Source: an uncultured Selenomonas sp. (GTDB lineage: Bacteria > Bacillota > Negativicutes > Selenomonadales > Selenomonadaceae). Taken from it: DNA of 18,396 nt. Shown piece by piece: positions 1 through 8,079 of this stretch. The DNA lies in NCBI GenBank assembly GCA_938045435.1, contig CALIBA010000170.1:1-18396 (forward strand), written 5' to 3'. Numbering within the stretch: position 1 is the stretch's first letter; every line of letters begins with the position of its first letter. The notes under the pieces are model-generated. The model did no database searches. It saw only the letters and a program-made list of their open reading frames with translations, and was not told where the DNA came from. Made by a program: the position numbers and the translations under genes.

Positions 1-2
1 CC

Positions 3-161
3 CGCCATCAAGCCTATCACGCCCGCAACCTCATCCTATACTTCCTCCGCCTACACTTCTCCGACCCCGAGGGCTTAGTCACCCCTACCGAACCACTCCC
101 TATAGAGGTGGACGAGGAGGAGATCCGCTGCCTCAAAGGCGCGGCCAAACTCCGCACGTAA
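3..161 (+). CDS. Unidentified plus-strand coding fragment (3' end only)
   Basis: An open frame enters from the left edge and stops with TAA at 159-161, giving 52 visible residues. It is rich in aromatic and charged residues (for example AYHARNLILYFLRLHFSDPE). I do not recognise the family. In the first 36 codons, 26 end in G or C, which fits real coding use. Only about the first 36 codons (up to about position 110) lie outside sequence that clearly encodes MurC on the other strand. The last 16 or so codons are antisense to conserved murC sequence and are probably accidental read-through past a junction. It converges on murC with a tail-to-tail overlap of 87 bp. It could be the cut end of an accessory or mobile gene, or the product of a misassembly. 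Confidence is low because only a short end is visible. Confidence 0.35.
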   Translation, partial: RHQAYHARNLILYFLRLHFSDPEGLVTPTEPLPIEVDEEEIRCLKGAAKLRT

Positions 162-1274
162 AAGCTGCGTACGAGAGTAGCGATGCGGCTGAAAGACGCA
201 GATGAGGCGCTTTGGATTCGTCTGTCGTGCTGCTGCAAGCGTTACCGCAATCTCTGTCGGATGGTGTGCATAGTCATCTACCACCCAGACACCACCGACC
301 TTCCCCTTTGTCTGAAAGCGTCTCTTGGCACCATGAAAATGCGCCAGCGCATCACAGATGCGTGTGAAGTCAATTCCGGCCAAACGTGCAACCGCAATAC
401 AGGCAAGTGCATTGAGAACATTATGACGCCCGGGAATATGAAGCGCAATGCGCCCCATCTCCTCACCACGCTCCACAGCAGTAAAGGAAATCAAAGAGCC
501 GCTTGTTTCAATATCGCGTGCCTGATAATCTGCAGGTTCATCAATAGCATAGGAAACAACTCTGCGCGCCGTCTGAGCGGCAATACGGCGCAGAATATCG
601 CTTTCAAAGCACAGCACCGCCGTCCCATCGTCATCTACCTGTCCAATGAATGTCTGAAAAGCCTCAACGATCTTCTCCATCGTCCCGTAGTGATCCATAT
701 GATCGTCTTCGACATTGGTCACAACAGCAATATGGGGGCGCAGTTTAAGGAAAGAACCGTCGCTTTCATCCGCCTCAGAAACGAGATAGCGCCCTGTCCC
801 GAGTTTTGCATTGGTCCCAAGATCCGGCACCTCACCGCCGACAATAATGGTCGGCGATATGCCGGCAGCATCCAGAGTCACGCCAATCATCGAAGTAGTC
901 GTCGTCTTTCCATGGGATCCAGCAACCGCAATACCGTCATAAGCGTTGACAAGTGCGGCGTTGACATCTGAACGATGGAGCTTTGGAATACGCAGGTCCC
1001 ATGCCGCAATGACCTCCGGATTATCATAGGGAATCGCCGTCGAAACAACAATCGCATCTGCACCGCGTACACTCTCTGCATGTTGTCCATCTGTCCTGAT
1101 GTGTGCACCGAGGCGAATGAGTTCCTCGATGATGGGAGAGGTTTCTTGATCAGACCCTGAAACCTCATAACCAAGGAGGAGGAGAACCTTAGCGAGCGGA
1201 CTCATCCCCGCTCCGCCAATGCCAACAAAATGAATTTTATGAATGCCCTGCAAATCCTTTAGCAATTCGCTCAC
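75..1274 (-). CDS. murC: UDP-N-acetylmuramate--L-alanine ligase MurC, C-terminally truncated
   Basis: MurC is the cytoplasmic ligase that adds L-alanine to UDP-MurNAc, the first amino-acid step of peptidoglycan precursor synthesis. Visible motifs are the N-terminal Rossmann stretch GIGGAGMSPLAK (about residues 19-29), the ATP loop GSHGKTTTT (119-127), SEADESDGS (166-174), the NVEDDHMDHYG region (187-197), and DDYAHHPTEI and FQPHRYSR in the C-terminal domain (333-342, 361-368). The start is taken as GTG at 1274-1272, whose GTGA overlaps the murG stop; AAGGAG lies 4 nt upstream. The product is 399 residues, against about 450-490 usual for the family. Similarity stops at about residue 388 (LLLV), where TDIY-type sequence is expected, and 11 unrelated residues follow. 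The end of the ligase C-terminal domain is therefore missing. It may be non-functional, or the window edge may be an artificial junction. Confidence 0.9.
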   Translation of the reverse strand: MSELLKDLQGIHKIHFVGIGGAGMSPLAKVLLLLGYEVSGSDQETSPIIEELIRLGAHIRTDGQHAESVRGADAIVVSTAIPYDNPEVIAAWDLRIPKLHRSDVNAALVNAYDGIAVAGSHGKTTTTSMIGVTLDAAGISPTIIVGGEVPDLGTNAKLGTGRYLVSEADESDGSFLKLRPHIAVVTNVEDDHMDHYGTMEKIVEAFQTFIGQVDDDGTAVLCFESDILRRIAAQTARRVVSYAIDEPADYQARDIETSGSLISFTAVERGEEMGRIALHIPGRHNVLNALACIAVARLAGIDFTRICDALAHFHGAKRRFQTKGKVGGVWVVDDYAHHPTEIAVTLAAARQTNPKRLICVFQPHRYSRTQLLRAEFGRAFEAADLLLVHLYREWFGRGD

Positions 1275-2386
1275 CCATCTCCTTCGCAAATACGCAGTGC
1301 AAGCGCTGCAATCTCATCAGCCGCCTCTGGTTTTCCGAGACGTTTCATCGCCGCCGCCATCGCCAAGCGGCGGGCATCATCCGCGAGCAGTGCATGCAGT
1401 GCACCTTCAAGTACCTCCGCACTGATGTCACTATTGCGTATGACCTTTGCCGCTCCGGCGGCCTCAAGTGCACGTGCATTCTTTTCCTGGTGATTCTCCG
1501 CTGCGTAGGGATATGGAATGAGAATCGCGGGCACGCCACGTGCAGCAAGTTCGGCAAGCCCTGTCGCCCCCGCACGAAACACGGCCAGATCTGCCATTGC
1601 CATCGCCTGCGGCATATTGTAAAGATACGGCAGCACGCGGATGTGCGGACTATCCTCAAGACGCACACCACGCGCATGGAGACGCGCCAGCGTATCTGCA
1701 TGCTCATCTGCCCCTGTCACATGCAGGTACTGCACATCTGTCTGCCCTGCCGCATGCGCGAGTACATCAATCATAGCACGATTGATAGAGCGCGCACCGC
1801 GGCTGCCGCCCGAAACGAGCACCGTCTTTTTCCCGGACGAAAGCCCAAAGACCCGTGCCCCCTCCTCCCTGGTCGCTGTACACACCTCAGCGCGAATGGG
1901 ATTCCCCGTGACAAAGGTTTTTTGCTTCGGGAACACCCCCGTCGCATCCTCCATACCAACGGCGATTGCCGTTGCAAATCTAGCAAGAATCCGGTTCGTC
2001 ACACCCGCAAAAACGTTCTGCTCCTGCACCAGAGTCGGCACGCCTGCAAGACTTGCTGCAAGAAGAATCGGCCCTGCAACATAGCCGCCTGTTCCAATGG
2101 CGACATGGGGGCGAAAAGACCGCACGATGCTACGCGCCTGCCATACGGCATACAGTGCCCGCCCTGCACGAAGAATATTAGAAAGCGTCAGCCGCCGCTC
2201 GAATCCGGAAAGCTCCATCGCTGCAAAGTCAATGCCCTCACGTGGGACAATATCTGCCTCCAGCCCATGTGGCGTACCCACGTAGAGAATTTTCGCCGAT
2301 GAGGTACGCCGCTCAATCGCTCGAATGATCGTGAGTGCGGGGTAGATGTGTCCACCTGTACCGCCGCCGGATACGATAATATTCAT
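1271..2386 (-). CDS. murG: Lipid II synthase MurG (UDP-GlcNAc transferase)
   Basis: MurG transfers GlcNAc from UDP-GlcNAc to lipid I at the inner face of the cytoplasmic membrane, making lipid II. The 371-residue product has the family length. The N-terminal glycine loop GGGTGGHIYPAL (residues 7-18) and the second-domain motifs GGSRGARSINRAM (193-205) and RAGATGLAEL...PYPYAAENHQ (271-300) identify it. The ATG start at 2386-2384 overlaps the murD stop as ATGA, and the murG stop TGA overlaps the murC GTG, so translation is probably coupled along murD-murG-murC. In many dcw clusters ftsW lies between murD and murG; here nothing does. Confidence 0.97.
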   Translation of the reverse strand: MNIIVSGGGTGGHIYPALTIIRAIERRTSSAKILYVGTPHGLEADIVPREGIDFAAMELSGFERRLTLSNILRAGRALYAVWQARSIVRSFRPHVAIGTGGYVAGPILLAASLAGVPTLVQEQNVFAGVTNRILARFATAIAVGMEDATGVFPKQKTFVTGNPIRAEVCTATREEGARVFGLSSGKKTVLVSGGSRGARSINRAMIDVLAHAAGQTDVQYLHVTGADEHADTLARLHARGVRLEDSPHIRVLPYLYNMPQAMAMADLAVFRAGATGLAELAARGVPAILIPYPYAAENHQEKNARALEAAGAAKVIRNSDISAEVLEGALHALLADDARRLAMAAAMKRLGKPEAADEIAALALRICEGDG

Positions 2387-3762
2387 AGTCCGTTCACAAT
2401 CCTCTTAAAGTCACGCCCACGCTCCTCATAGCCGCTGTACATATCAAAGCTCGCACATGCCGGTGAAAGGAGAACCGTTTGCGGTGGAGCAGCAAGCCGA
2501 TATGCTGCACGAACGGCCGCCTCCATGTCATATCCTGCATGGTGAATCTGCGCAGCCTCCATTCCGGCATCTGCTGCCGCAGCAGCAAAGCGTTCTGCTG
2601 CAGCACCGACTAGAATGAGCGTATCGACACATGCGCGAACAAGTGCCATAAACTCTGTCAAATCGGTCAGCTTGTCATCACCGCCTGCAATCAGCACAAT
2701 ATGTCCATCAAATGCCTCGAGCGCTTTGATCGCAGAATCTGTATTCGTCGCCTTCGAATCGTTATAATAGGGGACGCCCTTCAGATTGCGTACAAATTCA
2801 ATGCGATGCTCCACGCCCTTAAAACCACGCAGAACAGGAAGCATCTTCTCCGGCGGAACCTCCGCAAGGAATGCCATTGCCAAGGCCGCCAGCGCATTTT
2901 CAACGTTATGTCCGCCACGAATGCCAAGTTCAGATACATGTACAAATTCATACTCTTTGCCATCCCAACGCATTACAAGGAACCCCTCCCGCACAAAGGC
3001 TCCGGATTCCAGCTGGGCCTGTCGGCTAAAGAAGCATATGCGCCCCTTGGCACGCTCTGCCATGGAACGCGTCCGCACATCATCGTAGTTGAGGACGAGG
3101 AAATCTCCCGCCGTTTGTGCGGCAAATAGTTTTTCCTTCATGGCCTGATAGATCTCCATCGAGCCGTGGCGTACGATATGATCCGGGGTCACATTGAGTT
3201 CAGCAGCAATATGGACATGAAAATGCTGCGTTGCTTCCATCTGATAGCTCGAAATCTCTGCTGCGATGATACCGCTCTCAGGAACTTCCTGTACGACATC
3301 AATCAGCGGCACACCAATGTTGCCGCCGACACCGACAAGAGGATAATGCGTGCGCAAAAGTTCACCGAGCAGGGTTGTCGTCGTCGTCTTTCCATTCGTC
3401 CCTGTAACAGCACATAGAGGCGCACGAGCAATTTCCCCCGCAATCTCGACTTCTGTTGTCACACGGATGGAGCGCTCCCGCGCGGCACAAACAAGTGGAA
3501 TACGCTCTGGTACAGCGGGAGAAAGTACGAGCAGTGAGACCCCATCTAAGAGTTCCTCCCCTTGTGCACCAAAAACGCAGGAGATCCCCTGCGCCCTAAG
3601 CTCCTTTATATGATCCCGTATCTGCGCATCTTTTTCGAGCTGCTCCTCTGCCTTTGCATCTGAAAGAACAACGTGCATACCTGCATTCGCCATATACCGC
3701 GCGACAGCAAAGCCGCTGACGCCCCCGCCAATGACAAGCACCTTTTTTCTCTGATCGGACAA
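2383..3762 (-). CDS. murD: UDP-N-acetylmuramoyl-L-alanine--D-glutamate ligase MurD
   Basis: MurD adds D-glutamate to UDP-MurNAc-L-Ala in the cytoplasm. The N-terminal Rossmann stretch VLVIGGGVSGFAVARY (residues 8-23), the ATP loop GTNGKTTTTT (121-130), LNVTPDHIVRHGSME in the central domain and YNDSKATNTDS plus AGGDDKLTD in the C-terminal domain are all Mur-ligase features typical of MurD. The frame is open upstream to 3837, inside mraY, but I place the start at TTG 3762-3760: AAGGGGG lies about 6 nt upstream, it follows the mraY stop by 11 nt, and it gives 459 residues beginning MSDQRKKVLVIGG, a normal N-terminus. The upstream extension has no family similarity. The stop overlaps the murG ATG. 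Confidence 0.95.
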   Translation of the reverse strand: MSDQRKKVLVIGGGVSGFAVARYMANAGMHVVLSDAKAEEQLEKDAQIRDHIKELRAQGISCVFGAQGEELLDGVSLLVLSPAVPERIPLVCAARERSIRVTTEVEIAGEIARAPLCAVTGTNGKTTTTTLLGELLRTHYPLVGVGGNIGVPLIDVVQEVPESGIIAAEISSYQMEATQHFHVHIAAELNVTPDHIVRHGSMEIYQAMKEKLFAAQTAGDFLVLNYDDVRTRSMAERAKGRICFFSRQAQLESGAFVREGFLVMRWDGKEYEFVHVSELGIRGGHNVENALAALAMAFLAEVPPEKMLPVLRGFKGVEHRIEFVRNLKGVPYYNDSKATNTDSAIKALEAFDGHIVLIAGGDDKLTDLTEFMALVRACVDTLILVGAAAERFAAAAADAGMEAAQIHHAGYDMEAAVRAAYRLAAPPQTVLLSPACASFDMYSGYEERGRDFKRIVNGL

Positions 3763-3773
3763 CGGTATCCCCC

Positions 3774-4766
3774 TTACATGTAGGATATAGCTGCGATGCA
3801 CCACGCCGCAAATGCAGCTGCCGCACCGACCGCCCAAAAGGTATAAACGACACGTGTCTCACACCAACCGCCCAGTTCAAAATGATGGTGGATGGGACTC
3901 ATGCGGAATATGCGCCTTCCCGTTGTCTGAAACGAAATCACCTGCAAGATGACAGACAGCGCTTCGCAGAAGAAAACGAATCCCACAACCGGCAGGAGGA
4001 GCTCCGTCCGAGAGAGCACGGAAATGGCGGCAAGTGCACCGCCAAGCGCAAGAGAACCTGTGTCTCCCATAAAGATGCGCGCCGGATGATGATTATACCA
4101 CAAAAAACCGACACATGCACCCAGAATTGCAACAGAAAACACCATCAAACCGTTATCTGTTCCAAAAAGCAACACCGTATAGAATACGGCCGCTGCTGCA
4201 ACCGTTCCTGCAGCAAGACCATCAAGCCCATCCGTCAAATTGACTGCATTGGATGTACCGACAAGTACAAAAACAATCAGCAGATAGTAAAGTATTCCTA
4301 GATCGAATGTCCTTCCCACAAAGGGAAGCCAGACCTTCGTGTCGTGCCCGAGTATCTGCTGTCCGATGATGATTGTGACAAGTGCAATGGTACATTGTCC
4401 GAGAAGCTTCTGATAGGCACGCAGTCCGAGATTGCGTTTCTTAACGACTTTGATATAGTCATCGGCAAAACCAAGCGCGAAATGACCAAGAAAGATAAAG
4501 AGGGCAAGGAGCGTCGTCGCTGTAATCGGTGCGAAAAGGAGTGTTGCAACCGTCACTGCAAGTACAATCATCACTCCTCCCATCGTCGGTGTCCCACTCT
4601 TTTGCTGATGGCTCTTAGGGCCTTCCTCCCGAATACTTTGCCCATATTTCAACCGATGAAGAAAAGGGAGAAAGAATACTCCGCTAAAGAGTACAATGCC
4701 TAGCGCCGTGAATACTGTCAGCAAAATACGCAGTCCGATCGGCAGCGGCTCCAAAATAACGTCCAT
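3774..4766 (-). CDS. mraY: Phospho-MurNAc-pentapeptide transferase MraY
   Basis: MraY is the polytopic membrane enzyme that moves phospho-MurNAc-pentapeptide from UDP onto undecaprenyl phosphate, making lipid I. The 330-residue product is strongly hydrophobic with about ten membrane segments. The cytoplasmic-loop signatures are all present: GPKSHQQKSGTPTMGG (49-64), ADDYIKV (101-107), NLTDGLDGLAAG (176-187), FMGDTGSLALGG (232-243) and PIHHHFELGG (291-300). The aspartates of ADDY, NLTDGLDG and GDTGS and the HHH triplet are the known functional residues of the family. The ATG overlaps the murF stop by one base (TAATG). murD begins 11 nt after its stop. Confidence 0.97.
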   Translation of the reverse strand: MDVILEPLPIGLRILLTVFTALGIVLFSGVFFLPFLHRLKYGQSIREEGPKSHQQKSGTPTMGGVMIVLAVTVATLLFAPITATTLLALFIFLGHFALGFADDYIKVVKKRNLGLRAYQKLLGQCTIALVTIIIGQQILGHDTKVWLPFVGRTFDLGILYYLLIVFVLVGTSNAVNLTDGLDGLAAGTVAAAAVFYTVLLFGTDNGLMVFSVAILGACVGFLWYNHHPARIFMGDTGSLALGGALAAISVLSRTELLLPVVGFVFFCEALSVILQVISFQTTGRRIFRMSPIHHHFELGGWCETRVVYTFWAVGAAAAFAAWCIAAISYM

Positions 4767-6175
4767 TAAGCCTCTGTCCCCTCCTCCGCAGCAAGCGCGA
4801 TAATCTTTTCCATCTGCATGCTGCGCGATCCCTTGAAAAGAACAGCATCACCATCCGAAAGAAGCGCACGCAGATGTCTGGCTGCTTCCTCATGGGTCTG
4901 TACATGATGACACAGTACACAGCCGGCCTCTTGGGCTGCTGTATGGATGCGCTGCGCGTTTGCGCCATAGGTGACGATTGCAGCAAATCCCTGCTGCACT
5001 GCAATACGGCCAATCTCCTCATGCATCTCATCTGCCGCCGCGCCAAGTTCCAGCATATCACCCAAAACAGCGATCCGCCGCCCCGGATAAAGTTCCGCTG
5101 TTGTTTCAAGAGCAGCGCGCATCGAGGCAGGGCTTGCATTGTACGCATCATTGATAAATGTCCATGGGCCGACTTTATGCACTTCATAGCGCATCTTCGG
5201 CGGTACCAAATGGCTCAGGCCCCTCTGCATCTCCTGCGGGCTATATCCAAGTGCAAACCCCGCCGCAAGTGCCGCAAGTGCATTATAGACATTATGTCTG
5301 CCGCACAGCGGAATGGCATAGTCATGCCGCTCTTTATCGCGCGTTACCATAAAGCGCGTCATATTTTCATCCATACGAAGTGCCTGCGCACGCACATCGG
5401 CAGTGGATGAGATCCCATAAGTCAAGATGCGCACATGCTCTGCTACCTTGGTACACATCGCCGCGACACGTGCGTCATCTGCATTGAGAATCACGGTTCC
5501 GCCTGTTGGGATCGCCTCTACAAGCTCTGCTTTTGCCTTTGCAATATGCTCGATGGAGCCAAGCAGCTCCATATGCACCTCTCCTACATTCGTTACAATC
5601 CCAATCGTCGGCGCAGCAATCTGCGCGAGTGCAGCGATCTGTCCCAAACCGCGCATGCCCATCTCAACGACTGCGGCTGTATCTTTCTCCGTTATCTTGA
5701 GCAACGTCATCGGAAGGCCTATCTCATTGTTATAGTTTGCTGCCGTCCGGCAAACCGCACCGCGTTCTGATAGAACCGCTGCCACAAGCTCCTTTGTCGT
5801 TGTTTTCCCATTTGAACCTGTAACCGCAATGAGTGGAATATCGAATTTCATGCGCCACACATGTGACAAATCCTGGTAGGCGCACAACGTATCTTTCACC
5901 ATAAAAACAAGCCCACAGGGCTCTTTCAGCGCGGCTTCCACAGATGGTGCAGCCGATTCACTGAGCATCACCGCCGATGCACCTTTTTTCAGTGCCTCAG
6001 CAGCAAAGTCCGCGCCGTCAAAATGCGCCCCACGCAGTGCAATAAAGAGGCTGCCTGATGAAATCTGCCGCGTATCTGTTGTAATTCCAGTCGGCGGCTG
6101 TTTGCTGTGCAGATCTCCGCCATGCAGGACAGCGCCCGTCACCGCTAGGATTTCATCCCAAGTAAAGCCACACAT
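4766..6175 (-). CDS. murF: UDP-MurNAc-tripeptide--D-Ala-D-Ala ligase MurF
   Basis: MurF ligates D-Ala-D-Ala to the UDP-MurNAc-tripeptide, the last cytoplasmic precursor step. The ATP loop GSNGKTTTKE (about 120-129), MGMRGLGQIAAL in the central domain, NAYNASPASMRAAL and GDMLELG in the C-terminal part mark it as MurF rather than another Mur ligase. About 469 residues is a normal length. Two starts are possible: ATG at 6175, one base into the murE stop (TGATG) and 9 nt from AAGGAG, or the adjoining GTG at 6178, 6 nt from the same site. I prefer ATG; the protein differs by one residue. Confidence 0.96.
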   Translation of the reverse strand: MCGFTWDEILAVTGAVLHGGDLHSKQPPTGITTDTRQISSGSLFIALRGAHFDGADFAAEALKKGASAVMLSESAAPSVEAALKEPCGLVFMVKDTLCAYQDLSHVWRMKFDIPLIAVTGSNGKTTTKELVAAVLSERGAVCRTAANYNNEIGLPMTLLKITEKDTAAVVEMGMRGLGQIAALAQIAAPTIGIVTNVGEVHMELLGSIEHIAKAKAELVEAIPTGGTVILNADDARVAAMCTKVAEHVRILTYGISSTADVRAQALRMDENMTRFMVTRDKERHDYAIPLCGRHNVYNALAALAAGFALGYSPQEMQRGLSHLVPPKMRYEVHKVGPWTFINDAYNASPASMRAALETTAELYPGRRIAVLGDMLELGAAADEMHEEIGRIAVQQGFAAIVTYGANAQRIHTAAQEAGCVLCHHVQTHEEAARHLRALLSDGDAVLFKGSRSMQMEKIIALAAEEGTEA

Positions 6176-7659
6176 CACAACACACTCCTTATTGCCTCTG
6201 CGGCTATTTCACGATCGTCAAAATGAATCGTTCCATCCTTTAGGATCTGGTATGTCTCGTGTCCCTTCCCAAGAATGATGACGCTGTCCCCTGCCGTCGC
6301 TACATGGACAGCGTAGAAAATCGCTGTGCGACGGTCGACAAGTTTCTCATAGGTTTTGCTGCCCAGTACCGGAAGAACGCCCGTCTCCACCTCATCCAGA
6401 ATACGTGCAGGGTCCTCCGTGCGGGGATTATCTGACGTCAGCACAATGATGTCTGCCAGTTCTGCCGCCATCTGCCCCATGATGGGACGCTTCGTCCGAT
6501 CACGATCGCCACCGCAGCCGAATACCGCGATGATCCGCCCTGGCGTAACGGCCCGCGCCGTACGCAGAACATTTTCCATACCATCCGGCGTATGCGCATA
6601 GTCTACGATGACCGAAAAATCTTGCCCGGCACGTACGAATTCAAAACGCCCCGGCACACCGCTGAACCCCTCAAGTGCCGTCAAGCTGTCCTCGATTGAG
6701 ACATGCTCTGCGAGCGCCGCTCCCACTGCAGCAAGCACATTATAGACATTAAACAGTCCCGTGAGACCAATCGTCAGCGTACGTGCTCCGAAATGCCTCT
6801 GCACGAGCGAAAGACGCATTCTGTCCTGCGCAAGATGGATGTCCTGTGCCGTGAGTTCTGCTGGTGCGTCCACACCGTAGGAGAGCACGGGACAACGACT
6901 GTTTGCACGCATGATCTCCCCGGCTGCATCATCGGCATTGATGACAGCAGTCTTACCGGTCTTGCAGCCGGCCTCTGACAGGAGTGCGAAAAGCTGTGCC
7001 TTGGCATGTGCATAACACTCCATTGTCTTATGGTAGTCGAGATGATCTTGACTAAGGTTCGTAAATACTGCCGTATCAAACTCAATCCCCGCAACGCGCC
7101 CCTCTGCAAGCGCATGAGAGGATACCTCCATGATGACCGTATCTATGCCGCGTGCACGCATTCTAGCGAGAAGCTGCTGCAAAACGATAACATCCGGTGT
7201 TGTATTCTCCGTCGGAAAGACATCGTCTTCTATCATCACCTGGATCGTTCCAATAAGGCCAACACGCCTGCCTACTTGCCGCAATATCGCACGCAGAAGA
7301 TAACTCGTCGTCGTTTTTCCATTGGTTCCAGTGATGCCGACAATGCGCAGGGCGCGTGCAGGATAACCGTAGAAAATCGGAACAACGGTATCAAGTGCTG
7401 CCCGCAGATCCGTCACATGCAGCACCGATACCCCGGGCGGAACATCCACTGCGGTCCGCTCTGTCAAAACAGCGCGGGCTCCTGCCCGCGCCGCATCCGG
7501 TATGAATCTATGTGCATCCACATGAGCACCACAAATGCAGACAAAAATCGCGCCTGCTTCTATTTTTCTCGAATCGCGTTCGATCTGCGTAATTTCCGCA
7601 GTGCCGTCCCCTGTTATCCATGCACCCGGAATATGGGCGGCAAGTTCCTCCAATCGCAT
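6175..7659 (-). CDS. murE: UDP-MurNAc-L-Ala-D-Glu--meso-diaminopimelate ligase MurE
   Basis: MurE adds the third residue of the peptidoglycan stem peptide. The ATP loop GTNGKTTTSYLL (111-122), MEVSSHALAEGRV (177-189), the LSQDHLDYH segment (202-210) and the C-terminal VDYAHTPDGMENVL stretch define the family; 494 residues is the expected size. The substrate motif reads DNPRTEDP (410-417). DNPR is the signature of meso-diaminopimelate-specific MurE, so the wall should be DAP type rather than lysine type. This fits the dapB-asd operon just upstream. The ATG follows the ftsL stop by 15 nt, with GAGGAG about 11 nt before it. No penicillin-binding-protein gene lies between ftsL and murE. Confidence 0.97.
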   Translation of the reverse strand: MRLEELAAHIPGAWITGDGTAEITQIERDSRKIEAGAIFVCICGAHVDAHRFIPDAARAGARAVLTERTAVDVPPGVSVLHVTDLRAALDTVVPIFYGYPARALRIVGITGTNGKTTTSYLLRAILRQVGRRVGLIGTIQVMIEDDVFPTENTTPDVIVLQQLLARMRARGIDTVIMEVSSHALAEGRVAGIEFDTAVFTNLSQDHLDYHKTMECYAHAKAQLFALLSEAGCKTGKTAVINADDAAGEIMRANSRCPVLSYGVDAPAELTAQDIHLAQDRMRLSLVQRHFGARTLTIGLTGLFNVYNVLAAVGAALAEHVSIEDSLTALEGFSGVPGRFEFVRAGQDFSVIVDYAHTPDGMENVLRTARAVTPGRIIAVFGCGGDRDRTKRPIMGQMAAELADIIVLTSDNPRTEDPARILDEVETGVLPVLGSKTYEKLVDRRTAIFYAVHVATAGDSVIILGKGHETYQILKDGTIHFDDREIAAEAIRSVL

Positions 7660-7674
7660 CGTCCTATCGGCTCC

Positions 7675-8052
7675 TCACTGCCCTTCATGGGAAAAATATG
7701 TATTCTGTGGCACCTGCATATTGAGTTCCTGCACAGCGATTGACTCAATCCGCGCAGGAGACTTCATCTGTGCAATCTCGATTTTAAGGCGTTCATTCTC
7801 CTGCTCAAGCTGCTCTGCTGTCTGCTGTGTAGCAAGCAGCGTATAGCCATTTTTCGCACCGATTCCGCCAAGCAGTGTAACGATCATCGCACCAAATGCC
7901 ACAGAAAAGAAAATTGCCCGCAGACAGTTGCGAAGATCTGTGTCCAATCGCCTGCGCATGAGCGGTTCCTGCGGGATCTCCACCATTTGTGTGGGCGCAG
8001 ATTCCGCAAACGATTCATACGTATCATACGGCTCTTTTCTATGGGCCAGCAT
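7675..8052 (-). CDS. ftsL: FtsL-like cell division protein
   Basis: This 125-residue protein has the FtsL/DivIC architecture: a polar, charged cytoplasmic N-terminus of about 43 residues, one membrane segment (about 44-64, AIFFSVAFGAMIVTLLGG), then a short heptad-like coiled coil rich in Gln and Glu (about 75-96, TAEQLEQENERLKIEIAQM) and a SPARIESIAVQELNMQVP tail resembling the conserved end of FtsL. In other bacteria FtsL forms a periplasmic complex with FtsB/DivIC and FtsQ/DivIB that activates the septal FtsW-FtsI synthase. Sequence identity in this family is low, so the call rests on architecture and on its place between rsmH and murE. The ATG at 8052 has a strong AAAGGAGGTG site about 6 nt upstream. 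Confidence 0.85.
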   Translation of the reverse strand: MLAHRKEPYDTYESFAESAPTQMVEIPQEPLMRRRLDTDLRNCLRAIFFSVAFGAMIVTLLGGIGAKNGYTLLATQQTAEQLEQENERLKIEIAQMKSPARIESIAVQELNMQVPQNTYFSHEGQ

Positions 8053-8079
8053 ATGGACACCTCCTTTGGGCTTACTTCT

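Noticed and set aside
183..971. A 262-codon open frame on the plus strand opposite murC
   Set aside because: It lies wholly antisense to conserved MurC sequence, has no recognisable domain, and reads as low-plausibility residues (many Cys, Arg, His, Asn); it is a mirror of murC codon bias.
1394..2302. A 302-codon open frame on the plus strand opposite murG
   Set aside because: It is antisense to well-conserved MurG motifs and its residue make-up (Cys, His and Arg rich) is typical of a shadow frame.
3763..3837. N-terminal extension of MurD (25 residues) from an upstream in-frame start
   Set aside because: It would overlap mraY and has no family similarity; the TTG at 3762 has a good ribosome binding site and gives the normal N-terminus.
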